Assembly: GCF_019049105.1 (NCBI RefSeq) | Contig: NZ_JAHQZR010000003.1 | Coordinates: 62,001 to 126,000 of the forward strand | Reading direction: 5' to 3' | DNA: 64,000 bases | From: Leucobacter chinensis | GTDB taxonomy: Bacteria > Actinomycetota > Actinomycetes > Actinomycetales > Microbacteriaceae | The notes under the pieces: model-generated | Told to the model about the DNA's origin: nothing | The model's database searches: none | Seen by the model: the letters and a program-made list of their open reading frames with translations, nothing else | Part shown: piece by piece, positions 53,001-61,163 of the stretch | Position numbering within the stretch: position 1 is the stretch's first letter | Layout of the letters: the number at the start of each line of letters is the position of its first letter | Made by a program: the position numbers and the translations under genes

Positions 53001-54389
53001 TTAGCTCGCGACCGGCCAATCGGTCTCACTCGGCAAGTGAATGAGCTTTTTGTTGACGAACTCGGTGATCGCGAAGCGACCGAGCTCACGGCCGAAGCCC
53101 GACGCCTTGGTGCCACCGAAGGGCAGTTCGGGCGAATCTGCGAGCGACTCGTTGACGTAGACCATGCCAGTGTCGAGTTGATCGGCGACACGGAAGGCCT
53201 GTTCACGGTCGGTCGTGAACAGGTATGAACCGAGACCAAATGGAATGTCGTTTGCGAGTTCGATGGCTTCGGCCTCGCTTGACACTCGGTAGAACTGGGC
53301 GACGGGGCCGAAGAACTCTTCCTGCGAGGTGGCCGAGCCCAGGGGAATTTCTTCGAGCACGGTGCTCTTAAAGTAGGCGCCGTCAGCTTTGCCATCGCCA
53401 AGGGTCATCGTGGCACCTTCCGAGAGAGCCGTGGCGACCTTCTCTTCAAGCTCGTCTGCGGCAGCCACCGATGACATGGGGCCGACACGAACGCCGTCGG
53501 CGGTAGGGTCGCCCTGCGGCGCATCCTTCAACGCCTGCACGAAAGCATCGCGGAACGCCTCGTACAGTTCGTCGATGACGATAAAGCGCTTGGCGCCGTT
53601 GCATGCTTGACCGCTGTTGTGCAGGCGTGAGTTCAGCGCGGCGGTGATGGCGGCATCCATCGAATCGAGGCTGAGCACGATGAACGGGTCTGATCCGCCC
53701 AGTTCGAGCACGACAGGCTTCAGATACTTGCCCGCGAGCGCGCCCACTGCGCTGCCCGCCGCTTCTGAGCCGGTGAGTGAGACGCCACGCACGCGCGGGT
53801 CAGCAATAACGTTCTCGATGCGACGACTCTCGAGAAAGAGGTTCTGGTACGCATCAGCGGGAAAACCCGCTTCGTGCAGGATCGCGGCGATCGCGGCCGA
53901 CGACTCGGGGCACTGCGAGGCTGGCTTCAAAAGAATCGGGTTTCCGGCAAGCAGGTTCGGGGCTGCAAAGCGGGCGATCTGGTAGAACGGAAAGTTCCAC
54001 GGCATGATGCCGAGCAGCACGCCGAGTGGAGCGGGGCGCACGATCGCGGTGCGGCCGCGCTTCGAATCGAGCACCTCGTCGGTGAGGTACTGAGCGCCCT
54101 CTTCGCCGTAATACCGGTAGATGCTCACGACAAACCCAATCTCGCCGAGCGCCTGCCAGCGAGGTTTACCCATCTCACGCACGATGATGTCGGCGAGCTC
54201 TTCTTGTCGTTCCTCGTGCAGCTCGGCCGCGCGAACAAGCGCCGCGGAGCGCTCCGCAAGACTCATTGAGCCAAGCTGTGAGCGTGAGGCGTGGGCACTC
54301 GCGATGGCTTCTTCGACCTGCACATCGCTCAGTTCGGCAAGCGCCGCACCTGTCTCGCCCGTTGCCGGGTTCACTACCTTGTAAACCAT
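53001..54389 (-). CDS. Aldehyde dehydrogenase (succinate-semialdehyde dehydrogenase-like)
   Basis: The protein has 462 residues from ATG 54389, where GGAG lies 7 bases upstream. NPATGETGAAL opens the family fold; the catalytic Cys is in SGQACNGAKR (about 263) and the general-base Glu in LELGGSDPF (about 230). It oxidises an aldehyde with NAD(P)+. It is divergent from PucR, so it is probably controlled by it. Confidence 0.9.
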   Translation of the reverse strand: MVYKVVNPATGETGAALAELSDVQVEEAIASAHASRSQLGSMSLAERSAALVRAAELHEERQEELADIIVREMGKPRWQALGEIGFVVSIYRYYGEEGAQYLTDEVLDSKRGRTAIVRPAPLGVLLGIMPWNFPFYQIARFAAPNLLAGNPILLKPASQCPESSAAIAAILHEAGFPADAYQNLFLESRRIENVIADPRVRGVSLTGSEAAGSAVGALAGKYLKPVVLELGGSDPFIVLSLDSMDAAITAALNSRLHNSGQACNGAKRFIVIDELYEAFRDAFVQALKDAPQGDPTADGVRVGPMSSVAAADELEEKVATALSEGATMTLGDGKADGAYFKSTVLEEIPLGSATSQEEFFGPVAQFYRVSSEAEAIELANDIPFGLGSYLFTTDREQAFRVADQLDTGMVYVNESLADSPELPFGGTKASGFGRELGRFAITEFVNKKLIHLPSETDWPVAS

Positions 54390-54493
54390 GAAAAGACTCC
54401 TTGTCGTTGCCCGCGCTGAGGCTTGTAGCCCCATCGCATTCGAGAAATTCTTGACCAGTCTACGATTCTCCCTATGCCGCAAAAGTAGACAGT

Positions 54494-54523
54494 TTGGCGA
54501 TTTTCTTTGCCAAGACATACAAT
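54494..54523 (+). promoter_or_regulatory. Predicted pucR promoter with overlapping dyad
   Basis: TTGGCG (54494-54499) and TACAAT (54518-54523) are 18 bases apart. The dyad TTGGC/GCCAA (54494-54498, 54509-54513) overlaps the -35 and spacer, in the shared control region of pucR and the aldehyde dehydrogenase, and would suit autoregulation. Confidence 0.4.
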
Positions 54524-54601
54524 TCGGATAGCTCTTGCGGTGGGCACCCGCCCGTTCAGAGCGAGTAACAACGACGTTCACACAGCCCGAAAGCGTTCAG
54601 C

Positions 54602-56155
54602 ATGATTCGACTGCACGACATTATCGAGATTCCCGACCTGGGACTCTCGACCGTTCACGCCCCCGCAGGCCCCTCGCCCGAAGTGCGCTGGGCCCATGTG
54701 AGCGAACTGGTGGATCCATCGCCATGGCTCCTCGGCAACGAATTTCTCCTCACCACGGGTTTTGCGCTCGAAGACGAGGCCGCCGCGTGGGATCTCTACT
54801 GCAGTCGGTTGAAGAGTGCGGGGGTCTCAGTTGTCGGCATGAGCACGGGGCCGAGCCTGCCGTACCCGTCTATTCCCGAGGGGCTCCGAAACGCCACCCG
54901 GAGCCACGGCCTCGCACTGGTGCATGTGCCTCATGAAACACTCATGCAGTCGGTCGTGCGCAAAGTTTCTGACGCACTGCACGAGGCAGCGAACCAGGAT
55001 TTGCTGCGCTCATACTCGGTTCAACGCCAACTCAGCGAAGCTGCCTCAAGCAGCAACGGGACGACCCGCATCGTCGGCGTTCTCTCACGCACACTCGGTC
55101 TCAAAGTGGTCGTGCTCGACGACCGCCTTCGCACCCTCGCAAAGTGCAGCGAAGAAGCAGAGGCGAGCATCGAACCGATCCGCGGCGAGTTAAAGACGCG
55201 ACTCAAAGAAGGCCTTCGCTGGTCGATCTCTGAGGCAGGGCAGGGTGACTCTCTCGTCGTGCTGCCCCTCGGTACCGAAGGGCGCCTCTCGGGCGTCCTG
55301 ACCTGCAGCAAAGAAGGCGATCTCAGCGTGCACGACCGAGCTGCCCTCAGCCTCGCCGCCTCGCTTCTCGGCATTCTGCTTGAGCGTCGGCAAGCCGCCC
55401 AACTGCACCGGCGTGCCGTCGAGTCTCAGCTTCTCGGAGCCGTCATCGCCGACCACCGCAAGGTCGACGACCTTGCACGGCACCTCACTGGTCACGGCAT
55501 CAGTGTCGAACACCTCGAGGTACTCAGTACAAGCACCCCGAATGACACCTACGACGTTGAGCAATTCGTCACCCTCGTGCTCGAACACTGCGACGAAGTT
55601 ATCTTCACGAGCAACGGTGGTGTGAGTACCTTCGTCATACTGAACGCGCACGAACCCCTTCGAGACGTACTCACCCATGGGGTCATCGAACACCGCCTTG
55701 CTCCGGCGGGACTCGGCGAGCGCCGCCCTTTCACTGGCCTCACCGAAAGCCTGACCGAGGCTCAGTTTGCACGGTCTGTCGCGCAATCTCGAGACATGCC
55801 CCTCATCGAGCGGCACGCCACCGGCGGGTACCGCGCCCTCATGATGATGGGAACCCCAGAAGCCCGCCGTCTCTTCGCTGAAAGCGTGCTCGCGCCCCTC
55901 GACCGGGCTGACGCGCATAAGCGCAGCGATCTCTTCAAAACCGTGCGAGCATACGTGTCGACGCTCGGCAATCATGAGCTCACAGCAGAAGCGCTCGGCG
56001 TGCACCGCCACACCGTGCGCTCACGCCTCGCTAAAATCGCCGAGGTCACCGGTCGCGATCTGTCGCATCCAGAAGACTTTCTAGAGTTATGGATGGCCGT
56101 CGAGTTCAGGGCAAACGCGGGCAAACAACCTTCCACCACGGAGCACTCCCATTAA
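54602..56155 (+). CDS. PucR-family transcriptional regulator
   Basis: The protein has 517 residues. Residues about 1-130 form the PucR N-terminal domain (VRWAHVSELVDPSPWLLGNE), the middle is GAF-like (LGLKVVVLDDRLRTLAK, then LVVLPLGTEGRLSGVL), and the C-terminus holds the PucR HTH (LGNHELTAEALGVHRHTVRS). PucR proteins sense catabolic intermediates and usually activate nearby transport and degradation genes. It is likely the regulator of the cluster between 42 and 57 kb. Confidence 0.9.
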   Translation: MIRLHDIIEIPDLGLSTVHAPAGPSPEVRWAHVSELVDPSPWLLGNEFLLTTGFALEDEAAAWDLYCSRLKSAGVSVVGMSTGPSLPYPSIPEGLRNATRSHGLALVHVPHETLMQSVVRKVSDALHEAANQDLLRSYSVQRQLSEAASSSNGTTRIVGVLSRTLGLKVVVLDDRLRTLAKCSEEAEASIEPIRGELKTRLKEGLRWSISEAGQGDSLVVLPLGTEGRLSGVLTCSKEGDLSVHDRAALSLAASLLGILLERRQAAQLHRRAVESQLLGAVIADHRKVDDLARHLTGHGISVEHLEVLSTSTPNDTYDVEQFVTLVLEHCDEVIFTSNGGVSTFVILNAHEPLRDVLTHGVIEHRLAPAGLGERRPFTGLTESLTEAQFARSVAQSRDMPLIERHATGGYRALMMMGTPEARRLFAESVLAPLDRADAHKRSDLFKTVRAYVSTLGNHELTAEALGVHRHTVRSRLAKIAEVTGRDLSHPEDFLELWMAVEFRANAGKQPSTTEHSH

Positions 56156-56278
56156 CAACTACTCCCTCATGGCAGGTTTTTCGCGCTTTCGTCGGTGCGA
56201 TACTCAGACTGGGGCGGCCTTTCTTGAGCACACGGGAGCCGGGTCGCCCCATACCAACTTCTTATACGAAAGGTGCCG

Positions 56279-57046
56279 ATGACCCCCTCACCAGTTGCAA
56301 TCGTGACCGGAGGCGCAGGCGCCTTCGGATCAGCCATTTCTCGTCGCCTTGCCGCAGCCGGCAATCACGTGATCATCGCTGACCTCGACCTTGCCCGCGC
56401 CGAACAGGTCGCCGCCGAACTCTGTCGGGAGGCAGCCTCTGCTGACGCGGCGAGCGCCGTGCATCTCGACCTCTGCGATACCACCTCGATCGAAGCACTC
56501 ATCGCACACACAACCGCGACCCATGGGCGGCTAGACATACTCGTCAATAACGCCGGCTACTCGCCAGCGGGCGGCCTTGACACGACCTCGCTGGCAGACT
56601 TCGATCGAACCATGCAGATTAATCTGCGCGGCGTCTTCGTGCTCTGCTCAGCAGCACTCCCCCTTCTCCAGGTTTCACCGGCTGCACGTGCTGTCTTTGT
56701 CGGGTCACGAACCTGGCTCGCTGGCGGCAACCCCGCCTACACTGCTTCAAAAGCAGGCGTCGTGGGTCTCTCACGCACGGTTGTTCACGCCCTCGGCGCC
56801 TCAGGGGGCACCAGCAACGTCGTTGCCCCGGGCCCCGTCGACACCCCACTCGTCGACAACATGAACATGGGCACTTCCCGCGAAGAGAATTTTCGCCGCT
56901 ATGCCGAAGCAACCCCACTCGGCCGTGTTGCGACCGCTGATGATGTCGCAGCGGCAGTCGCCTTCTTTGCTAGCCCCGATGCGAGCTTTATCACCGGCGA
57001 AGTACTGCACGTGACCGGTGGCTTGCAGCTCGCACCGCGGCTGTAG
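56279..57046 (+). CDS. Short-chain dehydrogenase/reductase
   Basis: The protein has 255 residues from ATG 56279 (AAGG upstream; a GTG two codons earlier is less likely). It has the classical SDR set: TGGAGAFGSAI (NAD-binding, about 9-19), NNAG (about 87), Ser in VGSRTWLAGG, and YTASK (Tyr/Lys catalytic pair). It is the last gene of the catabolic cluster, about 120 bases downstream of pucR, and would oxidise or reduce a hydroxyl/keto intermediate. Confidence 0.9.
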   Translation: MTPSPVAIVTGGAGAFGSAISRRLAAAGNHVIIADLDLARAEQVAAELCREAASADAASAVHLDLCDTTSIEALIAHTTATHGRLDILVNNAGYSPAGGLDTTSLADFDRTMQINLRGVFVLCSAALPLLQVSPAARAVFVGSRTWLAGGNPAYTASKAGVVGLSRTVVHALGASGGTSNVVAPGPVDTPLVDNMNMGTSREENFRRYAEATPLGRVATADDVAAAVAFFASPDASFITGEVLHVTGGLQLAPRL

Positions 57047-57125
57047 CGCTTCTCAAGCTAACGCTGAGACGCATCAGCCGCAAAAACCGATTTACTAGCC
57101 ACTCGGCGCCATGGGCACACCAACC

Positions 57126-57863
57126 TCACTCCCATTGCAGTCGCTCTGGCGACCAAACCTTTTCATCGATAGCCGATGAGAGAGCCGGATCAATCAAGCT
57201 CGAAACCAGGGCTAGAGCAAGACTCACCGAAGTAAAGCGTGCACAATAAGAAATCGGTTTACTGAGGCGAACATAACCAGCTCCCCATTTGTCTGGCACA
57301 GTAAAACACTCATTGGGTTGCATCTTTCGGCGCATTCGCTCGGTCTCTATCGCTCTAGTCAGAGACTTACCGTCGATGGCCTGGGTAACAGCAAGTACGA
57401 CTAGGTCAACAAGATCCTTCTCACAGCTCGAAGCTTGCCCGTTGTGCTCAGCCACTGTAGCGCAGACTTTATCTGCGATCTGATCAACAACGGGATACAG
57501 CCGATAACGGTGGCCTATCAGCCTTGGAAGGTCAAGTGCTGTAGCAGGGCGTATCGCTTGTACTTTGCCCGTTAACCCCGCACCAACGGCAAGATCGATC
57601 TTCACCGTACCTTTCTGCGCCACTCCAATAAACACCGCGAAAGTAACTCGGCACCCCTCGGTATAGGGTTGAGCTCCAGCGCCGATGGTGCTGTGGTGAC
57701 CCACATACTCGAATCGAAAGTGGTCGCCCAGGTCAACCGCTGCGAGCCGGCGCAGCTCATTCAATGCTTGTGTGAGAGTAAAACCTTGCTGATAGAGATC
57801 AATATCGAGTGTTGAACGAGTCGAAGGAATTCGTGCAAGCATGCCTGCACCCCCTTTGAGCAC
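57126..57863 (-). CDS. abiEii: AbiEii-type nucleotidyltransferase toxin (N-terminus unresolved)
   Basis: The visible frame from GTG 57863 gives 245 residues: VLKGGAGMLARIP, then STRSTLDIDLY (nucleotidyltransferase G-G plus DxD, about 15-23), then a C-terminal helical part with EKDLVDLVVLAV. This matches the AbiEii toxin fold. The frame stays open upstream to 58124 with AbiEii-like sequence (RIQLEYFNRFLSRIF), but has no ATG, GTG or TTG there. Either a non-standard start or frameshift makes the full protein, or the gene lost its start. It overlaps abiEi in this region. Confidence 0.75.
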   Translation of the reverse strand: MLKGGAGMLARIPSTRSTLDIDLYQQGFTLTQALNELRRLAAVDLGDHFRFEYVGHHSTIGAGAQPYTEGCRVTFAVFIGVAQKGTVKIDLAVGAGLTGKVQAIRPATALDLPRLIGHRYRLYPVVDQIADKVCATVAEHNGQASSCEKDLVDLVVLAVTQAIDGKSLTRAIETERMRRKMQPNECFTVPDKWGAGYVRLSKPISYCARFTSVSLALALVSSLIDPALSSAIDEKVWSPERLQWE

Positions 57864-57943
57864 CCATTCAGACGCGTCTCCTTCCGAGAAAATTCTGCTC
57901 AGAAAGCGATTGAAGTATTCCAGTTGAATACGCTTATTGGGAT

Positions 57944-59041
57944 CTAAAGACGAGTCAATGCTTGCGGCTTGCTTCGCGGCATCTTTGATAGCCGACTCAA
58001 CTCCACGAGCGGTTGCATACGGTTCAGGAAGCTGTGTCGTTCCTCTTCCGCCTGGGGAGGACCGTCCGATTGCAAAGGTCTGGCGGTTCGTGTGGACAGC
58101 TTGAGATTCCTCATCGTCATAAGGTCAGGAAAGAGCTCAGAGAAGTCACGTCCGAGCCGAATTTCTGGCATCGACATACGAACAATTTCTCTGATCCTTT
58201 GTTGCAGATCCAAGCTTCCCAGCGCCTTCTGCACAAGATCTGCAGATATCTCCGAAAACCTTTCCTCTATATGCGCCGTCACGAGGTTCAGTCCCAAGGC
58301 CTCAATAAGCCGCGGCGATGACTGAAGATACTGCTCAAGAATCTTCGTACCCACCTGCTGATCAGCCGCGAGCCTACGGGCGACCGATGTGAGATCGATC
58401 CCCGCGATCTGCATAAGGTGCTCAAGCACCGCTCCACCATCGTTACGGGTGAAGCCGTTGCGCTCTGCTAGCGGTGAAAAAAGCGCTCTCAGCCGGTCAA
58501 GATCAAGTGGACCCTGCTGCACTGCAATACCAAGCGCATCTGCGACAAGGCTCATCTCGCCTACGTCTTCAAGGAGGTCTGCAAGGGTGCGCTCCAACGT
58601 CATGGCAGGAAGACCGTTGACAAGGGTCACATCACGTTCTTCAAGTTGCCGTTGCCTAAAGCGAAGCTCTGAGCGCTGCGTCTGCCGACGTTTTGATACA
58701 ACGAACTCGTGACGGTTTGCCCAGAGGTCACCAACGCCGTGCAGCATTGCCGCTGACGAACTCGCAACAACTACGCCGCTAGCAAGTTCTTTGACCCGCT
58801 CTTCGGCACGAAGCTTAGGCTCAGTGCTCAGCCATGCCGCACGAAGATCTTCATATTGATCGCTCGGCACTCCAACGTCTTTGTAGACACCGTGCGACAG
58901 TCTCTCCAGATGCTCTGCTTCTGCAAGCCGAGAGAGCATAAGACGGCTCACTCCAAGTGAAGCTGCTTGAGCAGTCGTCACCATGCCCCACTGGGAGACC
59001 GTCACGCTCGCCAGTTCCCGAAGGGCCTCATTCGAGTTCAT
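57944..59041 (-). CDS. abiEi: AbiEi-type antitoxin/abortive infection protein
   Basis: The protein has 365 residues from ATG 59041. The N-terminus is the AbiEi winged HTH (WGMVTTAQAASLGVSRLMLS, about 20-40; LERLSHGVYKD), which binds DNA and represses the operon; the C-terminal part holds the antitoxin region (MTLERTLADLLEDV). Its last 60 codons overlap the AbiEii-like frame. Together they form a type IV toxin-antitoxin system of phage-defence type. Confidence 0.85.
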   Translation of the reverse strand: MNSNEALRELASVTVSQWGMVTTAQAASLGVSRLMLSRLAEAEHLERLSHGVYKDVGVPSDQYEDLRAAWLSTEPKLRAEERVKELASGVVVASSSAAMLHGVGDLWANRHEFVVSKRRQTQRSELRFRQRQLEERDVTLVNGLPAMTLERTLADLLEDVGEMSLVADALGIAVQQGPLDLDRLRALFSPLAERNGFTRNDGGAVLEHLMQIAGIDLTSVARRLAADQQVGTKILEQYLQSSPRLIEALGLNLVTAHIEERFSEISADLVQKALGSLDLQQRIREIVRMSMPEIRLGRDFSELFPDLMTMRNLKLSTRTARPLQSDGPPQAEEERHSFLNRMQPLVELSRLSKMPRSKPQALTRL

Positions 59042-59124
59042 GCTTGAATTGTATCTCCCTGAATGAAACATTCCAAGCAAAATCCCGACTTGCGGCTCCT
59101 GTCTCCTCGCCTGACATCTCCCCT

Positions 59125-60846
59125 CTACGAAAAGTAGGGCCGCAAGTGCTCGCGCAACGCAGGATCAACGACGTGCACGTAGGTGCCCTTGATGCCTCGG
59201 GTGAGTAGCACGCGGTAGATGTTTTCAACGAGCTGCTGAATGTCATCGTCGTCGTAGGTCACGCCGCGCAGGTTGTTGTTGCGCTGGTTGCCGCGGGGGT
59301 CGAAGTAGTTCGCCGAGTCGAGCTGAATACGACCGTCTCGGTACACCAGGTCGGGCCCGATAATCACACCAGCAATGTTGAGGTCATAGCCCTGAATCGT
59401 GTAGATCGAACCCGCCTCATCAAGCGAGCCGGGTGAAAGCACCCAGTCAGTCATTTTGCGGTTCCACTGCACCTCATAATCACCGATGGTGATGTCTCTC
59501 ACGTCGGCGTGCGTGTCTTTCTTACTGACGTGCGGCCAGGCGAAGCCAGCGACGAGACGGGCGAGGCCGAGTTCAGCGTCACGCTCACGAATGGCGTCGT
59601 GCATCTCGGCGGGGTCCTCATAGAAGCGTAGGTCGTAGTTTGCGAAGCGCTTCGGAGTGACCGCTTCGCCGCGCAACACATCACGAATGTAATCGACGTA
59701 GTCACCACCGGCCTGCACCCTGAGCTGCGAGTGCAGCTGGTACCGGCGACCCTCGTTCTGCGCTTCGATGCCGAGCTGCTCGATAAACGTCTCTGGCAGG
59801 TCGGCGGGCAACACCGCCTGCCCGCCATCGACAATAACGACCTGGTGGTCGCTCTGCGCCCGAATCCAGTCAAGCTGGGTCGCGTCTTTGTCGAAGGTGC
59901 CAAGCAACCGCTCGGTGATCGTGCGAAAATCAGCCACGAGACCACCAAACGACTGCGCAGCATACTGGCTGAGACGGTGCGCCTCATCAACCACGAGAAT
60001 GTCCCACCGCGTCTCTGACTTGCCAACCTCCCACGGCGTGAGAATCTCAACGTCACGCAGCACGGGGCTCCGCTTGAACACTCGCTTGAGCGTGGTGCGC
60101 AACGCCTGCTGCGGAATCACAAACCCGACCCGTCGCCCCGCAAGCACCTCGCGATTGCCCGCCAGATAAAAGTCGCTGTACATGCCCTCGACCTCTTCTT
60201 CGAGCAGGTCTTCACCCTCGGCAACCGCTTGCACGTCTTTCAGAAGCTTCAGCAACGTAATAACGACAACCGTCTTGCCGGTGCCTGGACCACCCTCGAT
60301 GATCGACATCGAGGGCTTCCCTTCACGCAAGTCTTCAAGCAGACCAGCCGTCACGTTCACCACGGCGGCCCGTTGCTCAAGCGTGAGTTCTTTAAAAGGC
60401 GAGAATTTAAAGAGATCAGAATTTTCGATATCGCGGATCGATCCGCTAAAAAGCCCCTCGCGTTCGAGAGCGGCAAAAATTTCTTCGTGCTGGTCGCGAT
60501 ATTTCGCTTGGTCGTAGTAGCTGTAGCTCGTTTGACCGCCGTTTCGGTTGAGCACCTCGAAGCGCTCATCGCCGTCGATGTACTTGATGAGAAACGCTTC
60601 AAGGTCGTGACAGGCAGACTTGTTGAAACGCGGGTCGATGATGACCCTCGCGGTATTCAGATTGCGCCTTCGCTCATCGACAGAGAGATGCTGCCCGATG
60701 CGGCTCACCGCCGAGTGCGTCTCACCGACATACGCGAACTTTTGCCCGGTCAACACGTACACCACGGGCCAGTCCATAAGCTCTTCGGGGCCATCAGGAA
60801 ATTGTCCCTTGGCGAACGGGAAGGTCTCGATTTTAAAGTCGGTCAT
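59125..60846 (-). CDS. GIY-YIG-DUF2075 fusion (helicase-like DNA/RNA hydrolase)
   Basis: The protein has 573 residues from ATG 60846. Residues about 25-100 are a GIY-YIG nuclease-like domain (VVYVLTGQKFAYVGET, then RIGQHL). Residues about 180 on form a DUF2075 P-loop ATPase: Walker A EGGPGTGKTVVVI (about 210) and Walker B ILVVDEAHRLSQ (about 310). The fused layout is seen in Schlafen-like/defence-associated proteins. It overlaps the MazG-like gene by 14 bases. Confidence 0.82.
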   Translation of the reverse strand: MTDFKIETFPFAKGQFPDGPEELMDWPVVYVLTGQKFAYVGETHSAVSRIGQHLSVDERRRNLNTARVIIDPRFNKSACHDLEAFLIKYIDGDERFEVLNRNGGQTSYSYYDQAKYRDQHEEIFAALEREGLFSGSIRDIENSDLFKFSPFKELTLEQRAAVVNVTAGLLEDLREGKPSMSIIEGGPGTGKTVVVITLLKLLKDVQAVAEGEDLLEEEVEGMYSDFYLAGNREVLAGRRVGFVIPQQALRTTLKRVFKRSPVLRDVEILTPWEVGKSETRWDILVVDEAHRLSQYAAQSFGGLVADFRTITERLLGTFDKDATQLDWIRAQSDHQVVIVDGGQAVLPADLPETFIEQLGIEAQNEGRRYQLHSQLRVQAGGDYVDYIRDVLRGEAVTPKRFANYDLRFYEDPAEMHDAIRERDAELGLARLVAGFAWPHVSKKDTHADVRDITIGDYEVQWNRKMTDWVLSPGSLDEAGSIYTIQGYDLNIAGVIIGPDLVYRDGRIQLDSANYFDPRGNQRNNNLRGVTYDDDDIQQLVENIYRVLLTRGIKGTYVHVVDPALREHLRPYFS

Positions 60847-61153
60847 ACTTTGTGCTTCTTCCTCGAGCCTTTGAGACCGGATACTTCTCGCGGGTGCGCT
60901 CGAGTTTGCTGCGCACGATTTCGTCGACATCGAGCTCGAGTCTGTCTGCAAGCATGAAGCAGTACGTTAAGACGTCGGCGAGCTCGTCGCGCACCTCTGC
61001 GAGATCGGCGTCTGGCGACCACTGAAAGCACTCGAGCAGCTCGCTCGCCTCAATCGAGATTGATTTTGCAAGGTTCTCGGGGGTGTGAAATTGGGCCCAG
61101 TCACGCTCGGCAACGAATGCCCGTAACTCGTCTCGCACACTGCGACTCTCCAT
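60833..61153 (-). CDS. MazG-like nucleotide pyrophosphohydrolase
   Basis: The protein has 106 residues with the all-alpha MazG signature: SIEASELLECFQW (about 33-45) and DELADVLTYCFMLAD (about 56-70), i.e. the ExxE-12-ExxD metal-binding pattern. It probably hydrolyses a nucleoside triphosphate or dNTP to monophosphate. It overlaps the GIY-YIG/DUF2075 gene, and the efflux gene ends 10 bases upstream, so all three are likely one operon. Confidence 0.85.
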   Translation of the reverse strand: MESRSVRDELRAFVAERDWAQFHTPENLAKSISIEASELLECFQWSPDADLAEVRDELADVLTYCFMLADRLELDVDEIVRSKLERTREKYPVSKARGRSTKYDRL

Positions 61154-61163
61154 GGTGCATAGC

